Below, piece after piece: positions 44,234-54,364 of a DNA stretch of 64,000 nucleotides (the first letter of the stretch is position 1; each line of letters opens with the position of its first letter). The DNA is from Microbacterium sp. TNHR37B (GTDB lineage Bacteria > Actinomycetota > Actinomycetes > Actinomycetales > Microbacteriaceae), in NCBI RefSeq assembly GCF_001620065.1, contig NZ_LQGV01000003.1:868001-932000 (forward strand), given 5' to 3'. Under the pieces are notes generated by a model that had not been told where the DNA came from, ran no database searches, and worked only from the letters and a program-made list of their open reading frames with translations. A program made the translations under genes and the position numbers.

Positions 44234-44938
44234 ATGGCGGCATCCCCTACCCACGCACGCGCGTGGCCCTTCGTCCGCGCCACCACGGCTGCGCTCGCCT
44301 TCGTCGCGATCGTGGCGCAGCTGGAACGAACCGTGCGCAATGCGCAGGAGAGCACGACCGTCTGGGGTTCTGACGTCGCCACCGTCGTGACGAACTTCTT
44401 GAGCTTCTTCACCATCCAGTCGAACCTCGCCGCGGCGATCGTGCTCACGGTGGCCGCCGTGTGGGCCTGGACGTCGGGGCGCCGACAGAGCGTCGAGCCA
44501 CGGTGGCTGGCGACGCTCCTCGTCTGCGTCACGACCTACATGCTCGTGACGGGCGTGGTCTACAACCTCCTGCTGCGCGGAATCGCGTTGCCGCAGGGCG
44601 TGACCGTGCCGTGGTCGAACGAGGTGCTCCACGTCATCGTCCCGGGCCTGCTTCTCATCGACCTGTTGTTCGCGCCCCGCCGGCGAGCTCTCCCGTGGTC
44701 CACCGTGGCGATCGCCCTCGGATATCCCCTCGTCTGGGTCGTTTACACGATGGTGCGCGGACCCCTGGTGATCTCGCCGTCCACCGGCAATCCGTGGTGG
44801 TACCCCTATCCGTTCCTGGATCCGAACAGGCCCGGAGGGGTGGCGAGTGTTGCGCCGTATGTGGTGGTGATCGCGATCGGCATCGCGGCCACCGCCGCCG
44901 CTGTGGTCGGCGTGGGCCGACTCCGCGCACGGCGGTGA
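44234..44938 (+). CDS. Pr6Pr-like membrane protein
   Basis: This 234-aa protein has six predicted helices. Motifs FFTIQSNLAAAIVLTVAAVW, YNLLLRG and SNEVLHVIVPGLLLIDLLF match the six-pass Pr6Pr family, a group of unknown function common in actinobacteria. A family-like YPLVWVVYTMVRGPL and YPYPFLD lie near the end. TAGGGT (44222-44227) lies 6 nt before the ATG, so it is probably a leaderless message of its own, 30 nt after the HEAT-like gene. Confidence 0.86.
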   Translation: MAASPTHARAWPFVRATTAALAFVAIVAQLERTVRNAQESTTVWGSDVATVVTNFLSFFTIQSNLAAAIVLTVAAVWAWTSGRRQSVEPRWLATLLVCVTTYMLVTGVVYNLLLRGIALPQGVTVPWSNEVLHVIVPGLLLIDLLFAPRRRALPWSTVAIALGYPLVWVVYTMVRGPLVISPSTGNPWWYPYPFLDPNRPGGVASVAPYVVVIAIGIAATAAAVVGVGRLRARR

Positions 44939-44948
44939 CGGCGCCACG

Positions 44949-45854
44949 TCACCTCCAGGGAGCGGTGTCCCATCCCCGCGCGCGGAAGAACGCCATCCGG
45001 TTCGGAATCTGGGCGCGAATGAACGGCGCCGCACCAGGTGCCTGCTCCGCCAGCCGATCGGGGTGGAAACGGAGGGCCAGCCACGAGATCACGCTCTCAC
45101 CGAAGTCCTCACCCTTGCGGTGGTCGCGGGCGTACTCCGAGATGAAGCCTCCACGCTGAGCCTTCGGGCCGACCCGGTCCGCCGCCACCGCGCGGTTCCA
45201 CTTCTTGAGCAGTCGCTTGTTCGCGCGCAGCTTCTCGTTGAGGCAGTGCGCCGCCTCATGCAGATACACGTTGGCCCACCGATGCGTCGGATAGTTTGCG
45301 CCCTCGTAGATGCTGATGACGCGATTCAGAGATGTCGCCGAGTGCGCGCCGCTGTAGATGCGCATCTCCTTGACCTCGCGCCGCAGGAAGTTCGGAACAC
45401 GACCCAGCGCGAGCGTGTGCGCGTGCGCCTTCGCCTTCGCGGCAGCTTTCGAGAGGCCCCCATGGACGAGCACCTCGGTCTTGCTCTTCTTCCAGGTGGC
45501 AAGGTAGACGTGCACCCAGGCCTCTGCCGGGTGGTTCTTCTTCGACGCGTCGGGATAGCGCCGGAACTGCTTGCCCTTGTACTCGAAGCGAATCGGCGGC
45601 GTCGTCCAGTCGGTCGCGCGCAGCGTGCCGAATGTGCGAGTCGCCATCGGCGGCGGTTCCATCAGTTCGTTCGCCGCGACGGCGGCCGGTGCCGTGGTCA
45701 GACCTGTCGACGCCTGGGCGGGTGCCGACGGCGCCGTCCCCTGCGGAGCCGGTGCCGCGTATGCCCCGGGCGTCAGCGAGACCCCCGCGAGCCCTGCCAG
45801 GACCGTTCCTGCCCCCACCTTCAGCGCGACACGGCGCGTCAGTTCCCTCTCCAT
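44949..45854 (-). CDS. Tat-exported HExxH putative metallopeptidase
   Basis: This 301-aa protein has a Tat-type signal (TRRVALKVGAGTVLAGLAG) ending near AYA-AP at about residue 34, then a Pro/Ala-rich linker (35-70). The mature part contains YLHEAAHCLNE with HEAAH at 199-203, and later ISEYARDHRKGEDFGESVIS, where an acidic residue of EDFGE (249-253) is a good third zinc ligand. This pattern is that of gluzincin-like peptidases, but no named family is recognised. A strong GGGGGAGGAACA ribosome site fixes the ATG. It is divergent from argG. Confidence 0.72.
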   Translation of the reverse strand: MERELTRRVALKVGAGTVLAGLAGVSLTPGAYAAPAPQGTAPSAPAQASTGLTTAPAAVAANELMEPPPMATRTFGTLRATDWTTPPIRFEYKGKQFRRYPDASKKNHPAEAWVHVYLATWKKSKTEVLVHGGLSKAAAKAKAHAHTLALGRVPNFLRREVKEMRIYSGAHSATSLNRVISIYEGANYPTHRWANVYLHEAAHCLNEKLRANKRLLKKWNRAVAADRVGPKAQRGGFISEYARDHRKGEDFGESVISWLALRFHPDRLAEQAPGAAPFIRAQIPNRMAFFRARGWDTAPWR

Positions 45855-45912
45855 TGTTCCTCCCCCTGTCGTGCGCGGGACTCCCCTGACCCGCGACCGC
45901 CAGCGAAGATAG

Positions 45913-47487
<1,575 letters not shown>

Positions 47488-47514
47488 CTCCCTGCCTCTC
47501 CCCGCCCTGCCCTG

Positions 47515-47581
47515 CCCGCTCAGGTGGCGCATTCTGCTGCTTTCGCGCGCGCGAAGCCACCAGATGCGCCACCTGAGCGGG
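47515..47581 (+). terminator. 67-nt hairpin with 18-bp arms after argG
   Basis: Arms CCCGCTCAGGTGGCGCAT (47515-47532) and its exact complement (47564-47581) surround a loop that itself contains a near-palindromic CG-rich core. It lies 28 nt after the argG stop. It could be the argG terminator, but its arm sequence is also repeated just downstream, so a repetitive element is an alternative. Confidence 0.6.
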
Positions 47582-47592
47582 GTGGTCGGGGC

Positions 47593-47662
47593 GAGATGGG
47601 CCACCTGAGATGGGCCACCTGAGATGGGCCACCTGAGATGGGTTGCCTGAGATGGGGTGGTG
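47593..47662. repeat. 14-bp tandem repeat array
   Basis: Units GAGATGGGCCACCT occur at 47593, 47607 and 47621, followed by a two-base variant at 47635 and a decayed unit at 47649. The unit is a one-base variant of the right arm of the hairpin at 47564-47581. The region 47488-47705 has no gene. Confidence 0.85.
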
Positions 47663-47705
47663 AGCGGGGGTGCGTGAGCGGAGGCTGGGAGTTCGCCGAA
47701 ACAAG

Positions 47706-47734
47706 TTGCACAGGCGTGTGCAGGATCGTACACT
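47706..47734 (+). promoter_or_regulatory. Promoter and operator of the TetR/YhgE operon
   Basis: TTGCAC (47706-47711), a 17-bp spacer and TACACT (47729-47734) lie 6 nt before the GTG at 47741. A perfect inverted repeat TGCACA-N4-TGTGCA (47707-47722) covers the -35 and spacer. This fits repression by the TetR protein encoded next. Confidence 0.7.
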
Positions 47735-47740
47735 GATGCG

Positions 47741-48364
47741 GTGACCACGACCGCGCCGGCGCGTCGCCCGAGAAGGGATGCCGCGGCGAACCGCGAAGGC
47801 ATCCTGTCGGCGGCGGCCACCACCCTCGCCCACGATCCGCACGCCTCGATCGACACGATCGCCCGCGCCGCCGGACTCAGCCGCCGCGCCCTCTACGGAC
47901 ACTTCGACGACCGCGACGCGCTGCTCCGAGAGATGCTGCTCGCGGGGGCTCGACGATTCAACGCCCTCGCCGAGCAGATCGAGACCGACGACGACCCGCC
48001 CCTCGCCCTGGCGCGTCTGACGCATCGCCTCTGGAGCGAGGCCGCCCACGTTCAGGTGGCCGCGGCCATCGCGCTCGACGACGGTCACCTCGACGACACC
48101 GCCACGGCGCTCGCGCCCCTCCGGCGCTGCGTGGCCGCGATCGTGCGGAGGGGACAGGAGACCGACACGCTCCGCACCGACGTTCCCGCCCCCACGCTGT
48201 CGCGCCTCATCGAGGAGACCGCCCGGACGATGGTCACCCGCGTCGATGCGGCATCTCCGCAGGCGCGACCGCTCGCCGTGCGGGCCGTACTCTCGATCGC
48301 CGGCCTGTCGTGGCGCGACGGCGACGCCCTCGTGACGCGACTGGAAGAGGAATCGCCGTGCTGA
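47741..48364 (+). CDS. TetR/AcrR-family regulator
   Basis: This 207-aa repressor has an N-terminal helix-turn-helix (NREGILSAAATTLAHDPHAS, then IDTIARAAGLSRRALYGHFD, about residues 18-62). The C-terminal domain is helical and has no recognised ligand motif. The GTG is fixed by a leaderless promoter 6 nt upstream and by an operator over it. It overlaps the next gene by 7 nt. It probably represses the operon with the degenerate ATPase and the YhgE-type membrane protein. Confidence 0.9.
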   Translation: MTTTAPARRPRRDAAANREGILSAAATTLAHDPHASIDTIARAAGLSRRALYGHFDDRDALLREMLLAGARRFNALAEQIETDDDPPLALARLTHRLWSEAAHVQVAAAIALDDGHLDDTATALAPLRRCVAAIVRRGQETDTLRTDVPAPTLSRLIEETARTMVTRVDAASPQARPLAVRAVLSIAGLSWRDGDALVTRLEEESPC

Positions 48365-49032
48365 TCCAGCTGACCGACGTATCGAAGGGGCGTCGCGGCA
48401 TCGCCCTGCCCGCCACGACCCTCACCTACCGCTCCGGGCGTGCGACCCTCGCCATGGCCGAGACGGAGCAGCGCCCGACGGTGCTCGGGCTCATCGCCTC
48501 GGGACGGATGAAGCCCGACAGCGGCAGCGTCCTCGTCGACGGCGCCCGCCGCTCCCGGGACCTGCGTCGGCGCAGCGCACTCATCGACGCGCCGGATGTG
48601 AGCGAGCCGGCACCCAACATCATCGTGGCCGGCGTCGTGGGCGAAGAGCTGATGTTCGCAGGACGCCTGTCGGATCCGCTCTCGGCCCGCCGCTGGCTCG
48701 ACGATCACGGCCTGCGCCACCTGTCGCGCACGCCGTTCGCCGACGTCGCCCCGCGGGATCGTCTGCGGATCCTCCTCGAGCTCGCGGCTCTGCGGCCCGG
48801 AGTGGAGGCTCTCGTGCTCGTGTCACCCGATCGCCACGGCGGCGACCCCCGGGACTGGTGGCTGCTGGCGGAGGAGTTCGCCGGACGCGGATTCGCCGTG
48901 CTGGTGATCGCGGGGCAGGCGGCCGCTCGCGTCATCTCCGAGAGCCCCTCCTCTCCGCGGCCGCGTCGTCGCGCACCCCGCGTGCGCGCGGTCAGCCCCG
49001 GTCTCCGGCGGCGAAAGGACGTCACCCGATGA
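48358..49032 (+). CDS. Degenerate ABC-ATPase-like protein
   Basis: This 224-aa protein follows an ABC-ATPase plan without its catalytic motifs. It starts with LIQLTDVSKGRRG (usual first strand). MAETEQRPTVLGLIASGRMK sits where Walker A should be, with no GxxGxGKS/T. KPDSGSVLVDG is the typical next strand. There is no LSGGQ, and the Walker B strand ends ALVLVSPDRHGG, without the Glu. The C-terminal 25 residues are Arg/Pro-rich. It is therefore probably a non-hydrolysing scaffold or regulator for the membrane protein that it overlaps by ATGA. The GTG start overlaps the TetR stop. Confidence 0.75.
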   Translation: MLIQLTDVSKGRRGIALPATTLTYRSGRATLAMAETEQRPTVLGLIASGRMKPDSGSVLVDGARRSRDLRRRSALIDAPDVSEPAPNIIVAGVVGEELMFAGRLSDPLSARRWLDDHGLRHLSRTPFADVAPRDRLRILLELAALRPGVEALVLVSPDRHGGDPRDWWLLAEEFAGRGFAVLVIAGQAAARVISESPSSPRPRRRAPRVRAVSPGLRRRKDVTR

Positions 49033-50972
49033 AGATTCCCGCCATGATCGCGGCCGAGTTCCGCCGCCTGACCTCGACACGCATGTCGGTCATCGCCCTG
49101 ATCGCACTCCTGCTCGTGCCCGTACTCTACGGCGGCCTCTACCTCTGGGCGAATCAGGATCCCTACGCCAAGCTCGCGGACGTGCCCGTCGGGCTGGTCA
49201 ACCTCGACGAAGGGGCCGCGGCCTCGGGTGATCAGCCGGCCGCCGCCTACGGGTCGGACGTGACGGCTCAACTCCTGGACGGAGGCGCCTTCGACTGGAA
49301 GGTGCTGAGCGCCGATGCCGCCGCGCAGGCTCTGCGGGAGGGCCTGGTCGACTTCACCGTGACCCTTCCCGCCGACTTCTCCGATGCGCTCACGAGCGCA
49401 TCGGGCGACGATCCCCACCAGGCGACGATCGCCCTGGCCACCAACGACGCCAACAACTACCTCGCCTCGACGATCGGCACTCAGGCCGTGGAGAAGATCC
49501 GCCGGACGGTCGCCGAGTCCGTGGCGAAGGAAGCCTCCGGCCGCCTGCTGGACGGGATCGCCGACATCCGCGTGAAGCTCGTCTCGGCCGCCGATGGCGC
49601 CGCACGCCTGGCCGATGGCGCCGGGAGCGCGCTGCGGGGCGCGACGACGCTGAACGACGGCGCGCACACGCTCGCCGAGGGAGCCTCGACCCTCGCGGAC
49701 GGTGCGGGAAAGCTCGCCGACGGGGCGGGCACGCTCGCCTCGGGGACGGCGACCGTCGCCGACGGGGCGGAGAAGGTTGCCGCCGGGGCGTCGCAGGTGG
49801 CCGACGGCACGGCGACTCTCGCGGGATACGCCGACCGCGCCGGAGACGCCGCAGCGCGTGCCGTCGCGCTGTTGCCCGAGGCGCGCGCCGACCTTCGCGA
49901 GGCACTGGAGCGGCAGGGGCTGTCATCGGCGGAGATCTCGGCCGTGCTCTCGCGACTCGATCCGCTCGCCGACGCGGTCCGACGGGGTGGCGACCGCGTC
50001 GCCGACGCCGTGGCCCAGGTCGACCGGTTGGCGTCGGGCGCCGCACAGGTCTCTACGGGAGCCGGACAGGTGGCCGATGGTGCGCGGCGCACCGCGACGG
50101 GAGCAGCCCGACTGTCGAGCGCATCGACGGCTCTCGCGACGGGCGCCGACTCTGCCGCCGCAGGCGCCGCGCGCCTCGACGACGGGTCCGCAAAGCTCCG
50201 CGACGGGCTCGCCTCGCTCCAGAGCGGCGCGCGGGAGCTGCGCGACGGACTGGACAAGGGCGTCGCGGCAATCCCCGACTCGTCGGAGTCGCTCCGCTCG
50301 GCACAGGCCCGCACGATCGCCGACCCCGTCGCGATCGACACCGGCAACGTTGCCCGCGCGGGGGACTACGGGGCGGGACTCGCGCCCTTCTTCGCGGCGC
50401 TGGCCGCTTGGATCGGCATCTACGCCCTGTTCCTCATCGTCAAGCCGATCTCCCGCCGCGCAGTCACGGCCCTGCGCTCCCCCGTGCGCGTGACTCTCGC
50501 CGGCTGGCTCACCCCCGCCCTCCTCGGCGGCATCGGGATGATCGCGCTGTTCGGGGTGCTCTCCCTCGCCCTCGGCTTCGGCTTCGCGCATCCGCTCGGC
50601 ACGCTGGGCATCCTGGTCCTCGCCTCGTTCACCTACGCCGCGATCATCCTGACCCTGAACGTCTGGCTGGGATCGGTGGGACAGTTCGTGGGACTCGTGC
50701 TGATGGTGCTGCAGCTGGTGACGGCCGGAGGCACGTTCCCCTGGCAGACCCTCCCGTCTCCGCTGGCCGCCCTGCACCACGTGCTTCCGATGGGGTACGT
50801 CGTCGACGCCATGCGGCAGCTGATGTATGGCGGCTCGGCAACTCGGGTGTGGGCCGACGTCGGGATCCTCCTGATCTGGATGCTGGCCGCCCTGGCGGTG
50901 GCTGCGCTCGGGGTCACCCGGATGACCCACCGCCGCACGCTGCGGGATCTGCAGCCCAGCATCATCGGGTGA
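49029..50972 (+). CDS. YhgE/Pip-family membrane protein
   Basis: This is a 647-aa membrane protein. An N-terminal span (about 18-42, MSVIALIALLLVPVLYGGLY) is followed by a large outside domain with repeated LADGAGKLADGAG-type heptad-like repeats (about 185-430), then five to six C-terminal helices including the family segment TAGGTFPWQTLPSPLAALHH and VLPMGYVVDAMRQLMYGG. Members resemble phage infection protein Pip and the EsaA-like ABC-2 group. The repeats suggest a long periplasm-facing or wall-spanning stalk. It is coupled to the degenerate ATPase. Confidence 0.9.
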   Translation: MKIPAMIAAEFRRLTSTRMSVIALIALLLVPVLYGGLYLWANQDPYAKLADVPVGLVNLDEGAAASGDQPAAAYGSDVTAQLLDGGAFDWKVLSADAAAQALREGLVDFTVTLPADFSDALTSASGDDPHQATIALATNDANNYLASTIGTQAVEKIRRTVAESVAKEASGRLLDGIADIRVKLVSAADGAARLADGAGSALRGATTLNDGAHTLAEGASTLADGAGKLADGAGTLASGTATVADGAEKVAAGASQVADGTATLAGYADRAGDAAARAVALLPEARADLREALERQGLSSAEISAVLSRLDPLADAVRRGGDRVADAVAQVDRLASGAAQVSTGAGQVADGARRTATGAARLSSASTALATGADSAAAGAARLDDGSAKLRDGLASLQSGARELRDGLDKGVAAIPDSSESLRSAQARTIADPVAIDTGNVARAGDYGAGLAPFFAALAAWIGIYALFLIVKPISRRAVTALRSPVRVTLAGWLTPALLGGIGMIALFGVLSLALGFGFAHPLGTLGILVLASFTYAAIILTLNVWLGSVGQFVGLVLMVLQLVTAGGTFPWQTLPSPLAALHHVLPMGYVVDAMRQLMYGGSATRVWADVGILLIWMLAALAVAALGVTRMTHRRTLRDLQPSIIG

Positions 50973-51101
50973 GGACGATGCCCACGGCGCCCTCGGACGG
51001 CCGGGTACGATGCCAGGAACGGTCGCGCACCTGGGGCACGTGACCGGCGCCGCTCACCCGGGGCGGCAGAAGCCGACGCCCCGGAGGAGCACCCGACGAC
51101 G

Positions 51102-53699
51102 ATGTCATCCACCTCACCCACCGCTGCGCTCGACGAGCCCGCTGTTGCCGATCCTTCCCGCCCGAAGCGTTCGATCGGACGGCGGATCGGGATCATCGCG
51201 TTCTCGGCGGTCGCCGCGCTCACCTCCCTCGCCCTCATCGCCGCGGGAGTCGTGCTGTGGAACGTGCAGCGCTCTTTCCCCCAGCGCGACGGCGTCATCT
51301 CGCTCACCGGCCTCGAACAGGAGGTGTCGGTGCTGCGCGACGACCTGGGCATCCCGACGGTGGTGGCCGAGACCAGCCACGACCTGTTCTTCGCGCAGGG
51401 CTACGTCCACGCGCAGGATCGCTTCTGGGAGATGGACTTCCGCCGTCACGTGACCGCCGGACGGCTCTCCGAGCTGTTCGGGGAGTCACAGCTGGGCACC
51501 GACCGCTTCCTCCGCACGCTCGGCTGGCACGAGATCGCCGCGCAGGAGGTGGAGGCGCTCGACGACGCGACACGCGCCTACTACGAGGCGTACGCCGACG
51601 GGGTCAACGCCTACCTCGCCGACCACCGGGGAAGCGCCGCGTCGTTGGAGTATGCCGTGCTCAGCCTCCAGAACGGCGGGTACGAGATCGAGCCGTGGAC
51701 GCCCGTCGACTCGGTCGCCTGGCTCAAGGCGATGGCCTGGGATCTGCGGACGAACATCGAAGACGAGACCGCGCGTGCGGTGCTGGCGCAGAGCATGGAC
51801 TCCGACCGGATCGCCGAGCTCTACCCCGACTATCCCTTCGACACGAACCCCGTGATCGTGCCCACGATCGTTCCGCCCGACGACGCGGACGGCGCCGACG
51901 CGTCGACCGCCGGCGCCCGGATCTCCTGGACCGAGGTCGGCGACGTGTTCGCCGCCGTCGGCACGCTGCTCGGCGATGCCGGAGAGGGCATCGGGTCGAA
52001 CTCGTGGGTCGTCTCGGGCGCGCTCACCGAGAGCGGCTCGCCCCTCCTTGCGAACGATCCCCACCTCGGGGCGTCGCTCCCGAGCGTCTGGCACCAGATC
52101 GGCCTCCGCTGCGCGACGGTGTCGGAGGAGTGCCCGTTCGACGTCAGCGGGTTCAGCTTCTCGGGCATGCCCGGGGTCATCATCGGGCACAATGCCGAGG
52201 TGGCGTGGGGATTCACCAATCTCACCACCGACGTGACCGACCTGTATCTCGAGAAGGTCCAGGGCGATCAGTACTGGCGCGACGGCGAGCTCGTTCCCCT
52301 CGACGTGCGCACCGAGACGCTGCGTGTCGCCGGCGGAAGCACCGTGGAGCTGGAGATCCGCTCCACGGTGCACGGTCCGATCGTCTCGGGGCTCACCGAC
52401 GACTTCACTGCGATCGCCGCCGAGCCGCGCACCGGTGAGACCGGCGCCATCACGTCGCCCGAAGACGAGCCCGAGGGGGAATACGCCGTGTCGTTCCAAT
52501 GGACGGCGCTGGAACCCGGCACGACGGCGCAGGCGATCTTCGCGCTGAACACGGCGCGCGACATCCCGCAGTTCCGGGAGGCCGCGGCGCTGTTCGACGT
52601 CCCCGCGCAGAACCTCATCTACGCGGACGTGGCGGGCAACATCGGGTACCAGACCCCCGGCCGCCTGCCGATCCGCGGCAAGGGCGACGGATCCATGCCG
52701 CAGCCGGGCTGGGACTCCGATTACGACTGGCAGGGCTTCATCCCGTTCGAGGAGCTGCCGATGGCCTTCAACCCGGAGTCGGGCTACATCGTGACCGCGA
52801 ACAACGCGATCGTGGGACCCGACTATCCGTACGAGCTGACGCGGGACTGGGACTACGGCTGGCGCGCGGCGCGGATCCAGCACCTCATCGAGCGCACCGC
52901 CGCGGCCGGCAAGCTCACGGCCGACGACATGACCGCCATCCAGGCCGACGCCGAGTTCTGGATGGGAAAGCGTCTGGCCGTCGCGTACACCGACGTGCCC
53001 GTGACAGACGACGGCACTCGCGAGGCGATCGCCCTCCTCCAGCAGTGGGATGCCCAGAACACCGCCGACAGCCCCGCAGCCGCCTATGCCAACGTGCTGT
53101 GGGACGAGCTGGTGCAGAACCTGTTCGCCCGGCGCGACACGCCCGCGCCCCTGTCCGGCCACGACCGGCTCTTCCTCGTCGTCGACCGGCTGCTGGACGA
53201 CCCCGGATCGTCGTGGTGGACGAACGAGCAGATCGGGGTGAGCGGACGCGACGAGATGCTCGCGCGTTCAGCCGCCGACGCGTACGCGCGTCTGGTGGAG
53301 CTGCAGGGCGACAACCCGTCGCGCTGGAACTGGGGAGACCTTCACGCGATCACCCTCACCAACGGGTCGTTCGGCGAGAGCGGCATCGCGCCGATCGAAG
53401 CGCTGTTCAACCGGGGCCCCTTCCCCGTCGCCGGCGGCTCGTCGGTCGTCGACGCCACCGGCTGGGTGCTGGGGGAAGGGTTCGAGACCGTCACCGTCCC
53501 GTCGATGCGGATGACCGTGGACCTCTCGGACTTCGACAGGTCACGCTGGAACCATCTCACCGGCGCGAGCGGTCACGCCTTCCACCCCAATTACACGGAT
53601 CAGTTCGAGGCGTGGCAGAAGGGCGAACAGACGCCGTGGGCGTTCTCCCCCGAGGCGGTGGCACAGGCAGCGACGCACACCCTCCGACTCATCCCCTGA
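51102..53699 (+). CDS. Penicillin acylase-family N-terminal nucleophile hydrolase
   Basis: This is an 865-aa precursor. An N-terminal membrane anchor or signal (about 28-52) precedes the alpha-chain region. The autocleavage site with catalytic Ser is GEGIGSNSWVVSG (Ser299). The beta chain contains ANDPHLGASLPSVWHQIGL, GMPGVIIGHNAEVAWGFTNL and the late GASGHAFHPNYTDQFEAWQ. It hydrolyses amides such as beta-lactam side chains or acyl-homoserine lactones in relatives, and the substrate here is unknown. TACGAT (51006-51011) would give an about 84-nt leader, and GGAGGAG lies 12 nt before the ATG. Confidence 0.93.
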   Translation: MSSTSPTAALDEPAVADPSRPKRSIGRRIGIIAFSAVAALTSLALIAAGVVLWNVQRSFPQRDGVISLTGLEQEVSVLRDDLGIPTVVAETSHDLFFAQGYVHAQDRFWEMDFRRHVTAGRLSELFGESQLGTDRFLRTLGWHEIAAQEVEALDDATRAYYEAYADGVNAYLADHRGSAASLEYAVLSLQNGGYEIEPWTPVDSVAWLKAMAWDLRTNIEDETARAVLAQSMDSDRIAELYPDYPFDTNPVIVPTIVPPDDADGADASTAGARISWTEVGDVFAAVGTLLGDAGEGIGSNSWVVSGALTESGSPLLANDPHLGASLPSVWHQIGLRCATVSEECPFDVSGFSFSGMPGVIIGHNAEVAWGFTNLTTDVTDLYLEKVQGDQYWRDGELVPLDVRTETLRVAGGSTVELEIRSTVHGPIVSGLTDDFTAIAAEPRTGETGAITSPEDEPEGEYAVSFQWTALEPGTTAQAIFALNTARDIPQFREAAALFDVPAQNLIYADVAGNIGYQTPGRLPIRGKGDGSMPQPGWDSDYDWQGFIPFEELPMAFNPESGYIVTANNAIVGPDYPYELTRDWDYGWRAARIQHLIERTAAAGKLTADDMTAIQADAEFWMGKRLAVAYTDVPVTDDGTREAIALLQQWDAQNTADSPAAAYANVLWDELVQNLFARRDTPAPLSGHDRLFLVVDRLLDDPGSSWWTNEQIGVSGRDEMLARSAADAYARLVELQGDNPSRWNWGDLHAITLTNGSFGESGIAPIEALFNRGPFPVAGGSSVVDATGWVLGEGFETVTVPSMRMTVDLSDFDRSRWNHLTGASGHAFHPNYTDQFEAWQKGEQTPWAFSPEAVAQAATHTLRLIP

Positions 53700-53738
53700 C
53701 CGGGCGAGAGCCGGGGAACCGAGGCCGCACCGCGCCGG

Positions 53739-54095
53739 TCATCCTCCGGCGGCGGGCGGCGTGCGACGGTCGTCGGCGAGGTCGTCGACCACCAGCGACC
53801 GTTCGTCGATCGTGCCGTTCCGGTACGCCTGTCGGCCCACCATGTGCGCCGACAGGGGCGCCGTGGCGAGCTGGATCAGCATGACCGGCACGAGGAAGGC
53901 GGCCACTCCCCACGACTCGAGCGCCAGGGCGATCGCGACGCAGATGAGGAGCAGCCCCAGCACCTGCGGCTTGGTGGCGGCGTGGAGCCGCATCGGCACA
54001 TCGCGGAACCGCAGCAGCCCGATCGCGGCCGTCAGGCACAGCAGCGCGCCGATGAGGATCAGCACCAGGACGACGATCTCGCGCACCTCGTTCAT
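53739..54095 (-). CDS. mrpG: Mrp Na+/H+ antiporter subunit G
   Basis: This 118-aa subunit has three membrane helices (about 7-27, 42-60, 64-84) with the family motif GLLRFRDVPMRLHAATKPQ. The C-terminus is hydrophilic (VVDDLADDRRTPPAAGG). It overlaps mrpF by 4 nt and is the last gene of the operon. Role: a small structural subunit of the multi-subunit Na+(K+)/H+ antiporter that keeps internal pH and exports sodium. Confidence 0.94.
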   Translation of the reverse strand: MNEVREIVVLVLILIGALLCLTAAIGLLRFRDVPMRLHAATKPQVLGLLLICVAIALALESWGVAAFLVPVMLIQLATAPLSAHMVGRQAYRNGTIDERSLVVDDLADDRRTPPAAGG

Positions 54096-54364
54096 CGGTT
54101 CGCTCCGTCTCGTCGGGCCACGAAGCGGGCGATGGAGATGGAGCCGAACACACCCACCGCCGCGACGATGAGCAGGAGCGGCAGGGTGCGGGTGTGATGA
54201 TTGACGGCCATCTCCGCTCCGAGCACGCACATGATCAGCGTGAGCAGCACGTCCGACGCGACGGCCCGGTCGAGGATCGAGGGGCCGATGATGATGCGCC
54301 ACAGCGTCAGGAGTGCGGCCACGGCGAACACCGCGTAGATCGCGATGAGCAGGATGAGGGTCAT
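54092..54364 (-). CDS. mrpF: Mrp Na+/H+ antiporter subunit F
   Basis: This 90-aa subunit has three helices (LILLIAIYAVFAVAALLTLW and others). The family motif WRIIIGPSILDRAVASDVLL is intact. It overlaps mrpE upstream and mrpG downstream by 4 nt each, so translation of the whole set is coupled. Mrp F subunits are needed for complex assembly and, in some species, for Na+ and bile-salt or cholate resistance. Confidence 0.94.
   Translation of the reverse strand: MTLILLIAIYAVFAVAALLTLWRIIIGPSILDRAVASDVLLTLIMCVLGAEMAVNHHTRTLPLLLIVAAVGVFGSISIARFVARRDGANR

Noticed and set aside
47593-47662. Possible CRISPR array
   Set aside because: The 14-bp units are directly adjacent with no spacers, and no cas genes are present.
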